A stretch of DNA of 64,000 nt, from NCBI RefSeq assembly GCF_000024845.1, contig NC_013501.1:1778874-1842873 (forward strand), given 5' to 3'. Source of the stretch: Rhodothermus marinus DSM 4252 (GTDB taxonomy: Bacteria; Bacteroidota; Rhodothermia; Rhodothermales; Rhodothermaceae). Of this stretch, positions 46,392-55,362 are shown piece by piece. The stretch's first letter is position 1; every line of letters begins with the position of its first letter. The notes under the pieces were generated by a model, which had not been told where the DNA came from, made no database searches, and was given only the letters and a program-made list of their open reading frames with translations. The translations under genes and the position numbers were made by a program.

Positions 46392-46859
46392 TTATTCCAC
46401 AATGATTTTTCCGTACATGTTGTGATGCCCGGCGCCACAGTATTCGTGGCAGATGATCAGGTACTCGCCCGGCTTGCGGAACCGGTAGGTCAGGCGCGAG
46501 ATCTGGCCGGGGATGAGCATCATGTTGACGCGCGTCCCCTCGATGTGAAAGCCGTGAATCACATCGAAGGTCGTCGCAATGAAGTTCAGCTCGGCCCCGA
46601 CCGGCACGCGGATCTCGGTAGGATGAAAGCGCCAGGCCTGACCGATAATGACCACATCGTACTGGTTGGGTCCGGTCTGGTGAACCCCCGGATTGTCGAA
46701 GGGCGGCGTCGTGAAGACCTTGCCGGGCTCGATCTCGCCGGCGCGTCCGGGCAGGTGAATGCCCATGGCCACCGTGGCATAGACGAGCGCGGCCATACAC
46801 AGCACCAGCAGCACGCCGCCCAGCGCCATAAAGGCCCGTTCGTAGGTGTGTACTTTCAT
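46392..46859 (-). CDS. cbaB: Cytochrome c oxidase subunit II (CuA), ba3 type
   Basis: A 155-aa subunit with one N-terminal membrane helix (FMALGGVLLVLCMAALVYA) and a CuA cupredoxin domain. The CuA ligands are H102, C137, E139, C141, H145 and M148 in ICHEYCGAGHHNM. It takes electrons from cytochrome c or a HiPIP. The short single-helix form is typical of ba3 oxidases. Confidence 0.95.
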   Translation of the reverse strand: MKVHTYERAFMALGGVLLVLCMAALVYATVAMGIHLPGRAGEIEPGKVFTTPPFDNPGVHQTGPNQYDVVIIGQAWRFHPTEIRVPVGAELNFIATTFDVIHGFHIEGTRVNMMLIPGQISRLTYRFRKPGEYLIICHEYCGAGHHNMYGKIIVE

Positions 46860-46863
46860 AGCC

Positions 46864-47007
46864 TCACCGGTTTAGCAGCAGATAGTAGACGATCACCCAG
46901 AAACCCACGACCATTGCCAGAAAGATCATGGTCAGAAAGAGCGTGCCCCGCACATCAGGCTCTTCCGGCGGTGCAGTCTGACTCCCTTTGGGTTGCTGTT
47001 CGGCCAT
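46864..47007 (-). CDS. Cytochrome c oxidase subunit IIa
   Basis: A 47-aa protein from the ATG at 47007 (MAEQQPKGSQ) with one C-terminal membrane helix (LTMIFLAMVVGFWVIVYYLL). Small single-helix subunit IIa proteins complete the ba3 complex in Thermus; size and position 4 bp before subunit II match. The frame extends upstream to 47097, but that part overlaps the neighbouring gene and is implausible. Confidence 0.8.
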   Translation of the reverse strand: MAEQQPKGSQTAPPEEPDVRGTLFLTMIFLAMVVGFWVIVYYLLLNR

Positions 47008-47038
47008 AGCTCCCGTCCCATTTTGTTGTTGATTGGAT

Positions 47039-47275
47039 TCAGCTCCCTGCCTCCATCCAGCGCTGCGTCTGCCGTCCCAACCACCGCAGCCAGACAACGA
47101 AGACCACCAGCAACGGCAGCGAGATCAGCAGGCGCGTCGGATTCACATGGAGCGCCAGCAACTGGTTGAGCGTCTCCCACAGATAGGCTACCACGGGCAC
47201 CCCCAGCAACACGACCACCCCCATCCGAATCATCGCCCGTGTGGTCGATACCGAAGTATGCGTTTTCTGCATCAT
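47039..47275 (-). CDS. Small two-helix membrane protein heading the oxidase operon
   Basis: A 78-aa protein with two hydrophobic segments (MGVVVLLGVPVVAYLWETL and LLISLPLLVVFVVWLRWLG). It is 31 bp upstream of subunit IIa and transcribed with the oxidase genes. No family is recognised; an accessory subunit or assembly factor is a reasonable guess from position. Confidence 0.6.
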   Translation of the reverse strand: MMQKTHTSVSTTRAMIRMGVVVLLGVPVVAYLWETLNQLLALHVNPTRLLISLPLLVVFVVWLRWLGRQTQRWMEAGS

Positions 47276-47411
47276 ATACCGTCAGGTCTGGTAACAAGCA
47301 GGAGTACAAAAAAAGCGTTCTGGATCTTTAAATCAACAGTCCTTTTTTAAGGAAAATGTAACATTTGAATGAATAAAAGATATAAAAGATACAGTATTCC
47401 TTTGTCCTAAA

Positions 47412-47427
47412 TTTATTTGCAAATAAA
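47412..47427. promoter_or_regulatory. 16-bp perfect palindrome TTTATTTGCAAATAAA
   Basis: An exact inverted repeat in the AT-rich spacer between metG's terminator and the oxidase operon. It could be a binding site controlling the oxidase genes, whose first start codon is about 140 bp away. It partly merges with the T-tract of the metG terminator, so it may be incidental. Confidence 0.35.
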
Positions 47428-47452
47428 AACGGGCCCCGGAGGGCCCGCGTTC
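47424..47452 (-). terminator. Terminator of metG
   Basis: On the minus strand CGGGCCC (47447-47441), loop TCCG, GGGCCCG (47436-47430), then TTTTTATTT. It lies about 25 bp after the metG stop. Confidence 0.85.
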
Positions 47453-47473
47453 ATACCCCTTTGATTTCTTGCT

Positions 47474-49573
47474 TCACCGCACCACGGCGCCGGGCTCGCT
47501 CTCGGCCGTGACGGGCACCAGGCGGCCCTCTCGATCCTCGGCCATGAGCAGCATGCCCTGGCTCTCGAGTCCCATCATCTTGCGGGGCTTCAGGTTGGCC
47601 ACCACCACCACGCGCCGCCCCTCCAGGTCTTCGGGTGCCATCTGCTCGGCCACTCCGGCCAGAATCTGGCGCTTTTCAAAGCCCAGGTCCACCTCCAGAC
47701 GCAGCAGCTTTTTAGATTTTGGCACGCGCTCGGCTTTTTCGACGCGTCCTACCCTAAGATCCAGGCGGTCGAAGTCGTCGTAGACGATCTCCGGCTTGAG
47801 CGGCGCGTACGGCGGCCCGTCGGTCTTTGCGGCCGCCTGCTGCGCCCGCGCTTCCAGACGGGCAATCTGACGTTCGATCACTTCATCTTCGATCTTGGTA
47901 AACAGAATCTCCGGCCGACCGATTTCGTGGCCTTCGGGCAGAAGCGGCCGGGCGGCATCGTCCCACCCCAGCTGACCCTCCCCACCCGGCGTGCTGGACC
48001 GCACGCCTTCGAGCCGGAGCATTTCGCGCAGCCGCGCAGCGGCAAACGGCAACACCGGCTCCATCAGAATGCCGAGCGCTGCGCAGATCTGCAGCGAGAC
48101 GTGGATCGTGTTGGCGCAGGCCTGCGGATCGGTCTTGCGCGTGTGCCAGGGTTCGGTATCGTTGAAGTACTTGTTGCCCAGCCGCGCCAGATTCATCGTC
48201 TCCTGCACGGCTTCCCGGAAGCGGAACTGCTCGTAGGCCGAGCCGATGCGCTCCGGGAAGGTGGCCAGCTCCCGGAGCACCTCCTCGTCCACCGATCGCG
48301 GATTGCGCAGCGGCGGCACCCGCCTTTCGGCAAACCGCTGCGCGAAGGTCAGCGTGCGGTGCACGAAGTTGCCCAGAATGTCGGCCAGCTCCGCATTGAC
48401 GCGCTGCTGAAACTCCTTCCAGCTGAAGTCCGCGTCGCGCGTCTCCGGCAGCATGGTTGCCAGCGCATAGCGGAGCAGGTCCGGCGGAAACTCCTCCAGG
48501 TATTCGTGCAGCCAGACGGCCCAGCCGCGGCTGGTCGAGAGCTTGCGGCCTTCCAGGTTCAGAAACTCGTTGGCCGGCACGTTGTCGGGCAGCACGAATT
48601 CGCCATGCGCCATGAGCATGGCGGGAAACATCAGACAGTGAAAGACGATGTTGTCTTTCCCGATGAAATGAATCAGCCGCGTGCGCTCGTCCTGCCAGTA
48701 GCGCCGCCAGGCTTCGGGGTCGCCTTTCTGCTGCGCCCACTCGCGCGTGGCCGAGATGTAACCGATGGGCGCGTCGAACCAGACGTAGAGCACCTTGCCT
48801 TCGGCCGGGACGCCGTGCCGACGGGCCACGTCTTCGGGCACCGGCACGCCCCAGGGGATGTCGCGCGTGACGGCCCGATCGCGCAGCCCCTGCTGGAGCC
48901 AGCTCCGCACCTGTCCCAGCACGTTCGGCTTCCACTCCGGATGCGTGGCGATCCAGGCCTCGAGCTTCGGCTGAAAGTCGCCCAGCGGCAGGTACCAGTG
49001 CGTGGTCTCTCGCAGCTCGGGCGTGGCGTTCGAAAGCACACTGCGCGGGTTGATCAGGTCGGTCGGGCTCAGCGACGAGCCGCAGCGCTCGCACTGATCG
49101 CCGTAGGCGTCTTCGTAGCCACAGATCGGACAGGTGCCCCGCACGAACCGGTCGGCCAGAAAGATACCGGCCTCCGGGTCGTAGAGCTGCTTTTCGGTTT
49201 TCAGTTTGAAGACGCCTTTTTCGTCCAGCCGTCGGAAGAAGTCCTGGCTCGTTTCGAAGTGCACGGGCGAGGTGGTGCGCCCGTAGTAATCGAAGCTCAT
49301 CCCGAAGCGGGCGAAGCTGTCGCGGATCATCGGGTGATAGCGATCCACGATGGCCTGCGGGGTGGTGCCCTCTTCGAGCGCCCGCATCAGGATGGCCACG
49401 CCCAGTTCGTCCGATCCGCAGATGAACAGCACGTCGCGGCCCTTGAGGCGCTGGTAGCGGCAGTACAGATCGGCCGGCAGGTAGGCCCCGGCCAGATGGC
49501 CGATGTGAATGGGACCGTTCGCATAAGGCAGGGCCGCCGTTACCAGAATGCGGTCGAATCGGGTTTCGTCCAT
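47474..49573 (-). CDS. metG: Methionine-tRNA ligase
   Basis: A 699-aa class I synthetase from ATG 49573. It has HIGH as PIHIGHLAGAYLPAD, a zinc knuckle CPICGYEDAYGDQCERCGS, and KLSTSRGWAVW for the KMSKS loop (here KLSTS). A C-terminal Trbp111-like tRNA-binding domain (DLRVGRVEKAERVPKSKKLLRLEVD) is fused, as in many bacterial MetRS. No SAM or T-box leader was seen upstream. Confidence 0.97.
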   Translation of the reverse strand: MDETRFDRILVTAALPYANGPIHIGHLAGAYLPADLYCRYQRLKGRDVLFICGSDELGVAILMRALEEGTTPQAIVDRYHPMIRDSFARFGMSFDYYGRTTSPVHFETSQDFFRRLDEKGVFKLKTEKQLYDPEAGIFLADRFVRGTCPICGYEDAYGDQCERCGSSLSPTDLINPRSVLSNATPELRETTHWYLPLGDFQPKLEAWIATHPEWKPNVLGQVRSWLQQGLRDRAVTRDIPWGVPVPEDVARRHGVPAEGKVLYVWFDAPIGYISATREWAQQKGDPEAWRRYWQDERTRLIHFIGKDNIVFHCLMFPAMLMAHGEFVLPDNVPANEFLNLEGRKLSTSRGWAVWLHEYLEEFPPDLLRYALATMLPETRDADFSWKEFQQRVNAELADILGNFVHRTLTFAQRFAERRVPPLRNPRSVDEEVLRELATFPERIGSAYEQFRFREAVQETMNLARLGNKYFNDTEPWHTRKTDPQACANTIHVSLQICAALGILMEPVLPFAAARLREMLRLEGVRSSTPGGEGQLGWDDAARPLLPEGHEIGRPEILFTKIEDEVIERQIARLEARAQQAAAKTDGPPYAPLKPEIVYDDFDRLDLRVGRVEKAERVPKSKKLLRLEVDLGFEKRQILAGVAEQMAPEDLEGRRVVVVANLKPRKMMGLESQGMLLMAEDREGRLVPVTAESEPGAVVR

Positions 49574-49650
49574 ACGAAGTTTCGTTTTTTGAGAAAATCG
49601 CCGAATTCCGAAATCTACAGTAGCGTAGCGCTTCAAACTTTAAGAAATTT

Positions 49651-49679
49651 GCACTGCACGCGCGGCGTGCAAACAGTGC
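49651..49679. other. Hairpin upstream of hisB
   Basis: Perfect 7-bp stem TGCACGC/GCGTGCA (49655-49661 with 49665-49671), extended by GCACT/AGTGC with a 3-nt bulge. It lies 34 bp before the hisB start, in the divergent metG-hisB gap. It may be an operator or an mRNA leader hairpin; no histidine-rich leader peptide was seen. Confidence 0.35.
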
Positions 49680-49712
49680 GTAGCGAAACGCCCCAATCAG
49701 CCTTTCGGTTCG

Positions 49713-50321
49713 ATGGCTGCCACGCCGACTTTTACGCCCCGCACGGCTTCCCGTCGCCGCACTACCGGCGAAACCGATGTCGAGGTCTCGCTCACGCTCG
49801 ACGGTACCGGCCGCTCCGACTGCCAGACCGGCGTCGGGTTTCTGGACCACATGCTGACGCTGTGGGCGCACCACGGCGGCTTCGACCTTGCCGTCCGCTG
49901 CCAGGGCGATCTGCACGTAGACGAGCACCACTCGGTTGAGGACGTGGCGATCACGCTGGGCCAGACCTTTGCCGAAGCGCTGGGCGACAAGGCCTACATT
50001 GCCCGCTACGGTCACGCCTACGTGCCGATGGACGAGACACTGGCCCGGGCCGTCGTGGACCTTTCCGGCCGCTTTTACTTTGTGTTTGCGGCCGACTTCG
50101 ATCGGCCCACGGTCGGTGACCTGGCCACCGAACTGGTCTCGCACTTCTGGTATTCCTTTGCGGAACAGGTGCGCTGCAACCTCCATATTCAGGTGCTCTA
50201 CGGCCAGAACACGCACCATAAGATCGAAGCCATTTTCAAAGCCGTTGCGCGCGCACTGCGCGAGGCCGTGCGGCGCGACGTGCAATTCGGTTCGGTACGC
50301 TCAACCAAAGGGGTCCTATGA
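49713..50321 (+). CDS. hisB: Imidazoleglycerol-phosphate dehydratase
   Basis: A 202-aa monofunctional IGPD (no phosphatase domain), step 6 of histidine synthesis. Mn-binding His motifs are in DHMLTLWAHHGGFD, DEHHSVEDVAITLG and NTHHKIEAIFKA. It is the first gene of hisB-proC-hisH-hisA-hisF and overlaps proC by 4 bp. Confidence 0.96.
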   Translation: MAATPTFTPRTASRRRTTGETDVEVSLTLDGTGRSDCQTGVGFLDHMLTLWAHHGGFDLAVRCQGDLHVDEHHSVEDVAITLGQTFAEALGDKAYIARYGHAYVPMDETLARAVVDLSGRFYFVFAADFDRPTVGDLATELVSHFWYSFAEQVRCNLHIQVLYGQNTHHKIEAIFKAVARALREAVRRDVQFGSVRSTKGVL

Positions 50322-51163
50322 GCACAGCCCTGCAACTGGCCAATCAGACGATTGCCATCATCGGCGCTGGCAACATCGGCCGTGCTTTGATCGGCGGCCT
50401 GCTGCGCGGCCACGAACTGGCCCCCGAGCAGATCCGCGCCACACGGCGCAATCCGGCTGCCCTCGAAGCGCTGCAGGAGGAATTTCCGGGCATCCAGACC
50501 ACCACGAACAACCTGCTGGCCGTGCGCGACGCCACGCTGGTGGTACTGGCCGTCAAGCCACAGAACGCCCGGGAAGTGATCGAGGAAATCCGGGCGCACG
50601 TGCAGCCCGAAGCGCTGATCCTCTCGGTGCTGGCGGGCCTGACGACGGCCACCATCGAGCGGCTTTTCGGGCGGCCGCTGCCGATCGTGCGGGCCATGCC
50701 CAACACGCCCGCGCTCGTCGATGAAGGCGCCACGGCGCTGGCGGCCGGCGCCCATGCCCGGCCCGAACACCTGGAGCTCTGCCGCCAGATTTTCGAGGCG
50801 GTCGGCAAGGTCGAAATCGTGCCCGAGTACCTGATGGACGCCGTCACCGGGCTTTCCGGAAGCGGCCCGGCCTACGTGTTCATGTTCATCGAAGCGCTGA
50901 CCGACGCGGGCGTCAAGCAGGGGCTGCCCCGCCCGGTCGCCTTCCGGCTGGCGGCACAGACCGTCTACGGCGCGGCCAAGCTCGTGCTGGAAACCGGCCG
51001 CCATCCGGCCATCCTGCGCGACGAGGTGACCACGCCGGGCGGTACGGCCATCGCGGCCGTGGCCGAACTCGAAGCGCACGGGTTGCGCACCATGCTGATC
51101 AACGCCGTCGCCACGGCCACGCGCCGCTCCCAGGAGCTGAGCCAGCTCAACAACCACGACTGA
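50318..51163 (+). CDS. proC: Pyrroline-5-carboxylate reductase
   Basis: A 281-aa NAD(P)H-dependent last enzyme of proline synthesis. It has the Rossmann motif IIGAGNIGRALIGGLLRG, MPNTPALVDEGATAL, and the C-terminal signature GLSGSGPAYVFMFIEALTDAG with VTTPGGTAIAAVAELE. Its ATGA overlap with hisB places it firmly inside the his operon, an unusual coupling of proline and histidine genes. Confidence 0.95.
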   Translation: MSTALQLANQTIAIIGAGNIGRALIGGLLRGHELAPEQIRATRRNPAALEALQEEFPGIQTTTNNLLAVRDATLVVLAVKPQNAREVIEEIRAHVQPEALILSVLAGLTTATIERLFGRPLPIVRAMPNTPALVDEGATALAAGAHARPEHLELCRQIFEAVGKVEIVPEYLMDAVTGLSGSGPAYVFMFIEALTDAGVKQGLPRPVAFRLAAQTVYGAAKLVLETGRHPAILRDEVTTPGGTAIAAVAELEAHGLRTMLINAVATATRRSQELSQLNNHD

Positions 51164-51171
51164 GCGGCCGC

Positions 51172-51798
51172 ATGGTCACGATCATCGACTACGGGATCGG
51201 CAACCTGCGCTCGCTGGAGAAAGCCTTCCAGGCGGTCGGCGCCGAGGTGCTGCGCACCGATCGCCCCGACGACCTGTTGCAGGCCGAGCGCCTGGTGCTG
51301 CCGGGCGTCGGAGCCTTCGGGGCCTGCATGGCGGAATTGCGCCGCCGCGGGCTGATCGCGCCGATCCACGAAGCCGTCCGCCGGGGCATTCCGCTGCTGG
51401 GCGTCTGCGCCGGCCTGCAGTTGCTTTTCGAGGAAAGTGAAGAGCATGGCCGCCATGAAGGGCTGAGGCTGCTGCCGGGACGCGTCGTGCGCTTTCCCGA
51501 AACCACGGCGGACGGCCGGCGGCTGAAAGTGCCCCACATGGGCTGGAATACGATCGCCCATCACCGTCCTTCTCCCCTGCTCGAAGGCATCCCCGACGGC
51601 GCCTACTTCTACTTCGTACACTCCTACCACGCCGTGGCCGAAAACCCCGACGACGTGCTGGCCGTCACCACCTACGGCGATGTGACCTTCCCGGCCATCG
51701 TCGGGCGCGGTCGCGTTTTCGGCGTACAGTTTCACCCCGAAAAGAGCCAGCAGCACGGCCTCCGGATCCTGAAGAATTTTCTGGATCTATCTGCATGA
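51172..51798 (+). CDS. hisH: Imidazole glycerol phosphate synthase, glutaminase subunit
   Basis: A 208-aa class I glutamine amidotransferase. The nucleophile is in LLGVCAGLQLLFEES and the His/Glu pair in GVQFHPEKSQQHG. It supplies ammonia to HisF. It lies 8 bp after proC. Confidence 0.96.
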   Translation: MVTIIDYGIGNLRSLEKAFQAVGAEVLRTDRPDDLLQAERLVLPGVGAFGACMAELRRRGLIAPIHEAVRRGIPLLGVCAGLQLLFEESEEHGRHEGLRLLPGRVVRFPETTADGRRLKVPHMGWNTIAHHRPSPLLEGIPDGAYFYFVHSYHAVAENPDDVLAVTTYGDVTFPAIVGRGRVFGVQFHPEKSQQHGLRILKNFLDLSA

Positions 51799-51846
51799 AC
51801 GGGCTTTAGACCTGATAGATCACATACCTGATTGTTTTCAGAAGCA

Positions 51847-52647
51847 ATGCTACTGGTCATTCCGGCCATCGACATTCGCGGCGGGCGTTGCGTGCGGCTC
51901 TACCAGGGGTCGTACGAGCGGGAGACGGTCTATTTCGACGATCCGGTCAAGATGGCCTGCCTGTGGCGGGTGCAGAACGCCCGGGTGCTCCACGTCGTGG
52001 ACCTGGACGCGGCGCGCGGTCAGGGCCACAATCGTGAAGTGATTGGCGCCATCTGCCGCACGGTGGACATCCCGATCCAGGTGGGCGGCGGTGTGCGGAC
52101 GCTCGAAGACATCGAGGCCCTGCTGCAGGTCGGCGTCTACCGAGTGGTGCTGGGCACGGCGGCCGTTCGCGAGCCGGAGCTGGTCTCGGAAGCGATCGCC
52201 CGCTACGGCTGCAGCCGCGTCGTGGTGGGCATCGACGCGCGCGACGGCGAGGTGCGCGTGCAGGGCTGGACCGAGGGCACGGGAGTCGATGCCGTCGAAC
52301 TGGCGCTCGACATGGAACGGCGCGGCGTGCGCCGCTTCGTCTACACGGACATCAGCCGCGACGGTACGCTCGAAGGGCCCAACGTCGAGATGTACCGCAC
52401 GCTGGGCCTGCACCTGAAAAAAGCACGCATTACGGCCTCGGGCGGCGTTAGCGGTTACCGTGACCTGATGCGGCTGCAGGAGCTGGAGCCCTACCGGGTC
52501 GACTCGGTCATAATCGGCCGGGCGCTCTACGAAAACCGATTCCCCTGCCAGCAGTTCTGGTGCTGGCACGACAAGGAGAACGTGGACCTGACCCGCTTTT
52601 CGACGGCTCCCCTGAAACGCGAAATCAAACTACCCACCGCCGAATAG
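51847..52647 (+). CDS. hisA: ProFAR isomerase
   Basis: A 266-aa (beta/alpha)8 barrel isomerase from ATG 51847. Catalytic Asp residues are in [18 protein letters not shown] and [14 protein letters not shown]. About 20 residues at the C-terminus ([18 protein letters not shown] and on) extend past the usual end. It is followed by hisF after 1 nt. Confidence 0.95.
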   Translation: MLLVIPAIDIRGGRCVRLYQGSYERETVYFDDPVKMACLWRVQNARVLHVVDLDAARGQGHNREVIGAICRTVDIPIQVGGGVRTLEDIEALLQVGVYRVVLGTAAVREPELVSEAIARYGCSRVVVGIDARDGEVRVQGWTEGTGVDAVELALDMERRGVRRFVYTDISRDGTLEGPNVEMYRTLGLHLKKARITASGGVSGYRDLMRLQELEPYRVDSVIIGRALYENRFPCQQFWCWHDKENVDLTRFSTAPLKREIKLPTAE

Positions 52648-52648
52648 C

Positions 52649-53440
52649 ATGCCGCTGGCCCGTCGCATTATTCCCTGCCTGGATGTTGACCGCGGGCGCG
52701 TGGTCAAAGGGGTAAATTTTGTCGATCTGGTCGATGCCGGCGATCCGGTCGAGCAGGCCCGCTTCTACGATCAGGCCGGCGCCGACGAGCTGGTCTTTCT
52801 GGACATCACGGCCACGCACGAAGGTCGCGCCATCATGCACGAGGTGGTGCGACGCACGGCCGACCAGGTCTTCATCCCGCTGACGGTGGGAGGTGGCCTG
52901 CGCACGCTCGAAGACATGCGGGCCATGCTGCAGGCCGGCGCCGACAAGGTATCGATCAACTCAGCCGCGATTCGCAATCCGGAGCTGATCACGGCCGGGG
53001 CCGAGGCGTTCGGAAGCCAGTGCATCGTGGTGGCCATCGACGCCCGACGTGTGTCGGACGATCCGCCCCGCTGGGAGGTCTACACGCACGGCGGCCGCCG
53101 TCCTACCGGTATCGACGCCATCGAGTGGGCCCAGGAGGCCGAGGCGCGCGGCGCCGGCGAGCTGCTGGTAACCTCGATGGATCGGGATGGCACGAAGGAC
53201 GGCTACGATCTGGAGCTGCTGCGGACCATCAGTTCGCGCGTTTCGATCCCGGTCATCGCCTCCGGGGGCGCCGGCACACTGGAGCACCTCCGCCAGGCGT
53301 TCGTCGAGGGCCAGGCCGACGCCGTGCTGGCCGCGTCGATCTTTCACTTCCGCATCTACACGATCCAGGAGGCCAAGGCCTACCTGCTCCGCGCCGGAAT
53401 CCCCGTACGCCTGACCGAACCTGTCGATGTCGTCGCCTGA
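52649..53440 (+). CDS. hisF: Imidazole glycerol phosphate synthase, cyclase subunit
   Basis: A 263-aa HisF barrel. Catalytic Asp residues lie in [19 protein letters not shown] and [18 protein letters not shown], and phosphate-binding loops in [10 protein letters not shown] and [11 protein letters not shown]. With HisH it forms IGP and AICAR. It is the last his gene in the window; hisG, D, C, I and E are elsewhere. Confidence 0.96.
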   Translation: MPLARRIIPCLDVDRGRVVKGVNFVDLVDAGDPVEQARFYDQAGADELVFLDITATHEGRAIMHEVVRRTADQVFIPLTVGGGLRTLEDMRAMLQAGADKVSINSAAIRNPELITAGAEAFGSQCIVVAIDARRVSDDPPRWEVYTHGGRRPTGIDAIEWAQEAEARGAGELLVTSMDRDGTKDGYDLELLRTISSRVSIPVIASGGAGTLEHLRQAFVEGQADAVLAASIFHFRIYTIQEAKAYLLRAGIPVRLTEPVDVVA

Positions 53441-53753
53441 AGTTCGCCGGACCGTCTGGTTGCTGCGCGGCGCCGCGCTGGTGTTCGGCGTGCTGGGGCT
53501 GAGCATTGCGCTCTGGCTGGCCGACAAAGCCGTGCGCTACCCGCACATCCTGGCGCGCCAGGGTAGTGCCGAAGCGCCCCTCTGGATTCCCATGCTTATG
53601 TTCGTGTTGGTCTGCATGGGCGCCAGCATTTTTCTCTTTCTGCGGGCAGCCGCCCGCGTGGCACGTGGCGAGGACCTCTACGCCCGACGCCACCGTCGTC
53701 ATCCGTCCGAGCGCCTCGCCAGCGAGCGAAACAGCGCGGCCAGCACCTCGTAG
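53427..53753 (+). CDS. Small two-helix membrane protein
   Basis: A 108-aa protein with helices at about 11-32 ([21 protein letters not shown]) and 51-71 ([21 protein letters not shown]). It starts 14 bp inside hisF and its last 55 bp overlap the tail of the SLOG-type gene on the other strand. The hydrophobic pattern supports a real gene; function unknown. Confidence 0.6.
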   Translation: MSSPEVRRTVWLLRGAALVFGVLGLSIALWLADKAVRYPHILARQGSAEAPLWIPMLMFVLVCMGASIFLFLRAAARVARGEDLYARRHRRHPSERLASERNSAASTS

Positions 53754-54193
53754 GCCCGGCGGTAGATGCCCGGCGCCTGACTTTCGCGCGGGCCGGCCAC
53801 GTTGAGCACGCGAATGTTTTCGGTCTCCAGCCAGCGGCGAATTTCACGCACCAGCTCCTCGACGGGACGGTCCAGCGTCAGCACCAGACAGGGTTTCCCC
53901 ATCCGACGCGCGGCCAGTTCGGTCTGCGCCGTACCACCCCGAAGCGGACCGCCCGGGTGCAGGATGAGCGTGCCGTCGCTGTCACGGACGTTCCAGGTGG
54001 TGCGGACGATGGGATCCGGCGAAGGGGTCTCCTGGAGCGGATAGTCGTTGGGAAGCGGGCCATCCTCGGCCCACCGGCCCTTCGGACACCAGCCGCCGAT
54101 GGGAACCCCGGCCGCCCGCGCGGCGTCGAGCGCCGCACGATCGACCCCGGTCTGCCCACCGGAAACGACACGTTCGAGTTGCCAGCTTTCCAT
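53699..54193 (-). CDS. SLOG-fold protein, putative molybdenum carrier family
   Basis: A 164-aa Rossmann-like protein with the family start VVSGGQTGVDRAALDAA, followed by IGGWCPKGRWAEDGPLP, RTTWNVRDSDGTLIL and GGTAQTELAARRMGKP. Related proteins bind molybdenum cofactor or nucleotides; the true ligand is not clear. Its start codon shares the CATG at 54191-54194 with the divergent thpR gene, so the two transcripts must cross. Confidence 0.78.
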   Translation of the reverse strand: MESWQLERVVSGGQTGVDRAALDAARAAGVPIGGWCPKGRWAEDGPLPNDYPLQETPSPDPIVRTTWNVRDSDGTLILHPGGPLRGGTAQTELAARRMGKPCLVLTLDRPVEELVREIRRWLETENIRVLNVAGPRESQAPGIYRRAYEVLAALFRSLARRSDG

Positions 54194-54731
54194 GTTGCGT
54201 CTGTTTGTTGCACTGGACCTGCCGGAAGATCATCGCCGCCGGCTCTATGCCCTGCGCGATCCCTCCTGGAAAGCACGCTGGGCCACGCCGGACCAGTTTC
54301 ACCTGACGTTGCGCTTTCTGGGTCCCGTCGAGGAAGACCTGCTACCTGAGCTCACGCGGACGCTGGCCGAAATCGAAGCCCCGGCCTTCGAACTGGCGCC
54401 CCGGGGCCTGATGGTCCTGCCCTCCCTGACCCGTCCGCGCGTGCTGGCCGCGGCCGTCGATCCAGTGCCGGAACTGCACGCGCTGCAGGCCGAAATCGAA
54501 CGGCGCGTGGTCGATCTGGGTTTTACGCCGGAAGATCGGCCGTTCCGGCCGCACATCACGCTGGCCCGCCTGAAGCAGGTCCCGACCGCCGCCGTACGGT
54601 CGTTCCTGCAGCGACATCGCGACTTTGCGCTGACGCCGTTTCCGGTGCGGGCCTTTCATCTGTACGAAAGCCATCTGCATCCCGATGGGGCACGCTATGA
54701 AATTCTCCACCGTTTTCCGCTTCAGCCTTAA
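54192..54731 (+). CDS. thpR: RNA 2',3'-cyclic phosphodiesterase (2H family)
   Basis: A 179-aa 2H phosphoesterase starting MLRLFVALDLPEDHRR. The two HxT motifs are HLTLRF (about 40-45) and HITLAR (about 129-134). It hydrolyses 2',3'-cyclic phosphates on RNA ends. It overlaps the start of lolA by 35 bp and shares a CATG start with the opposite SLOG gene. Confidence 0.93.
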   Translation: MLRLFVALDLPEDHRRRLYALRDPSWKARWATPDQFHLTLRFLGPVEEDLLPELTRTLAEIEAPAFELAPRGLMVLPSLTRPRVLAAAVDPVPELHALQAEIERRVVDLGFTPEDRPFRPHITLARLKQVPTAAVRSFLQRHRDFALTPFPVRAFHLYESHLHPDGARYEILHRFPLQP

Positions 54732-55359
54732 CCACCTGCTGCTTCTGGGGCTCTGTTGCAGCTTCTGGACGGCGGCCGCGGCACAGGATGCCGCCCGCCA
54801 GCTCATGGAGCGGCTGCGTGCGCGGTACCAGCAGATCGACGCACTGCAGGCGTCGTTCGTGCAGATCCTGCAGACGCCCTATGCCGAGCGACCCGACACG
54901 CTGCGCGGGCGGCTCTGGCTGCAGGGCGACCGCTACCGCGTCGAGACCCCGCGCCAGACGATCGTCACCGACGGCCGCACCACCTGGGTCTACCTGCCCG
55001 ACACACGCCAGGTACTCATCAACGACTACGTGCCCGATGAGACCGGCTTTTCGCTCAATGAATTTCTGCTCCACTACAGCGATCGCTACGAGGTGCTTGG
55101 CGGAGAGGCCATTACCTATCAGAACACGGCGTATCACCGATTGCGCCTGCGTCCGCTCCGGCCGGAAGCGCCGTTTCAGGAGGTGGTGCTCTGGGTGCGC
55201 GACCGGGACCTGCTCGTTACCCGCGTGGACGTGCGCGACGTGAACGACACGCGCATGACCTTTCTGCTGTCCGATCTGGTGCTGAACCCTGCGCTCTCGC
55301 CCGAACTGTTCACGTTTAGCCCGCCGGACGGGGTCGAAGTAGTGGACCTGCGCCAGTGA
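54697..55359 (+). CDS. lolA: LolA-family outer-membrane lipoprotein carrier
   Basis: A 220-aa periplasmic chaperone from ATG 54697 (54685 is also possible). A signal peptide (LNHLLLLGLCCSFWTAAAA) is followed by the LolA fold (YQQIDALQASFVQILQTPY, DGRTTWVYLPDTRQVLIND, LVTRVDVRDVNDTRMTFLL). It carries lipoproteins from the inner to the outer membrane. It overlaps thpR upstream and lies 3 bp before the flippase-like gene. Confidence 0.88.
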   Translation: MKFSTVFRFSLNHLLLLGLCCSFWTAAAAQDAARQLMERLRARYQQIDALQASFVQILQTPYAERPDTLRGRLWLQGDRYRVETPRQTIVTDGRTTWVYLPDTRQVLINDYVPDETGFSLNEFLLHYSDRYEVLGGEAITYQNTAYHRLRLRPLRPEAPFQEVVLWVRDRDLLVTRVDVRDVNDTRMTFLLSDLVLNPALSPELFTFSPPDGVEVVDLRQ

Positions 55360-55362
55360 TTC

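Noticed and set aside
49574-49712. Possible SAM or T-box leader upstream of metG
   Set aside because: Only a short spacer with an unrelated hairpin is present; no T-box sequence or riboswitch core could be found.
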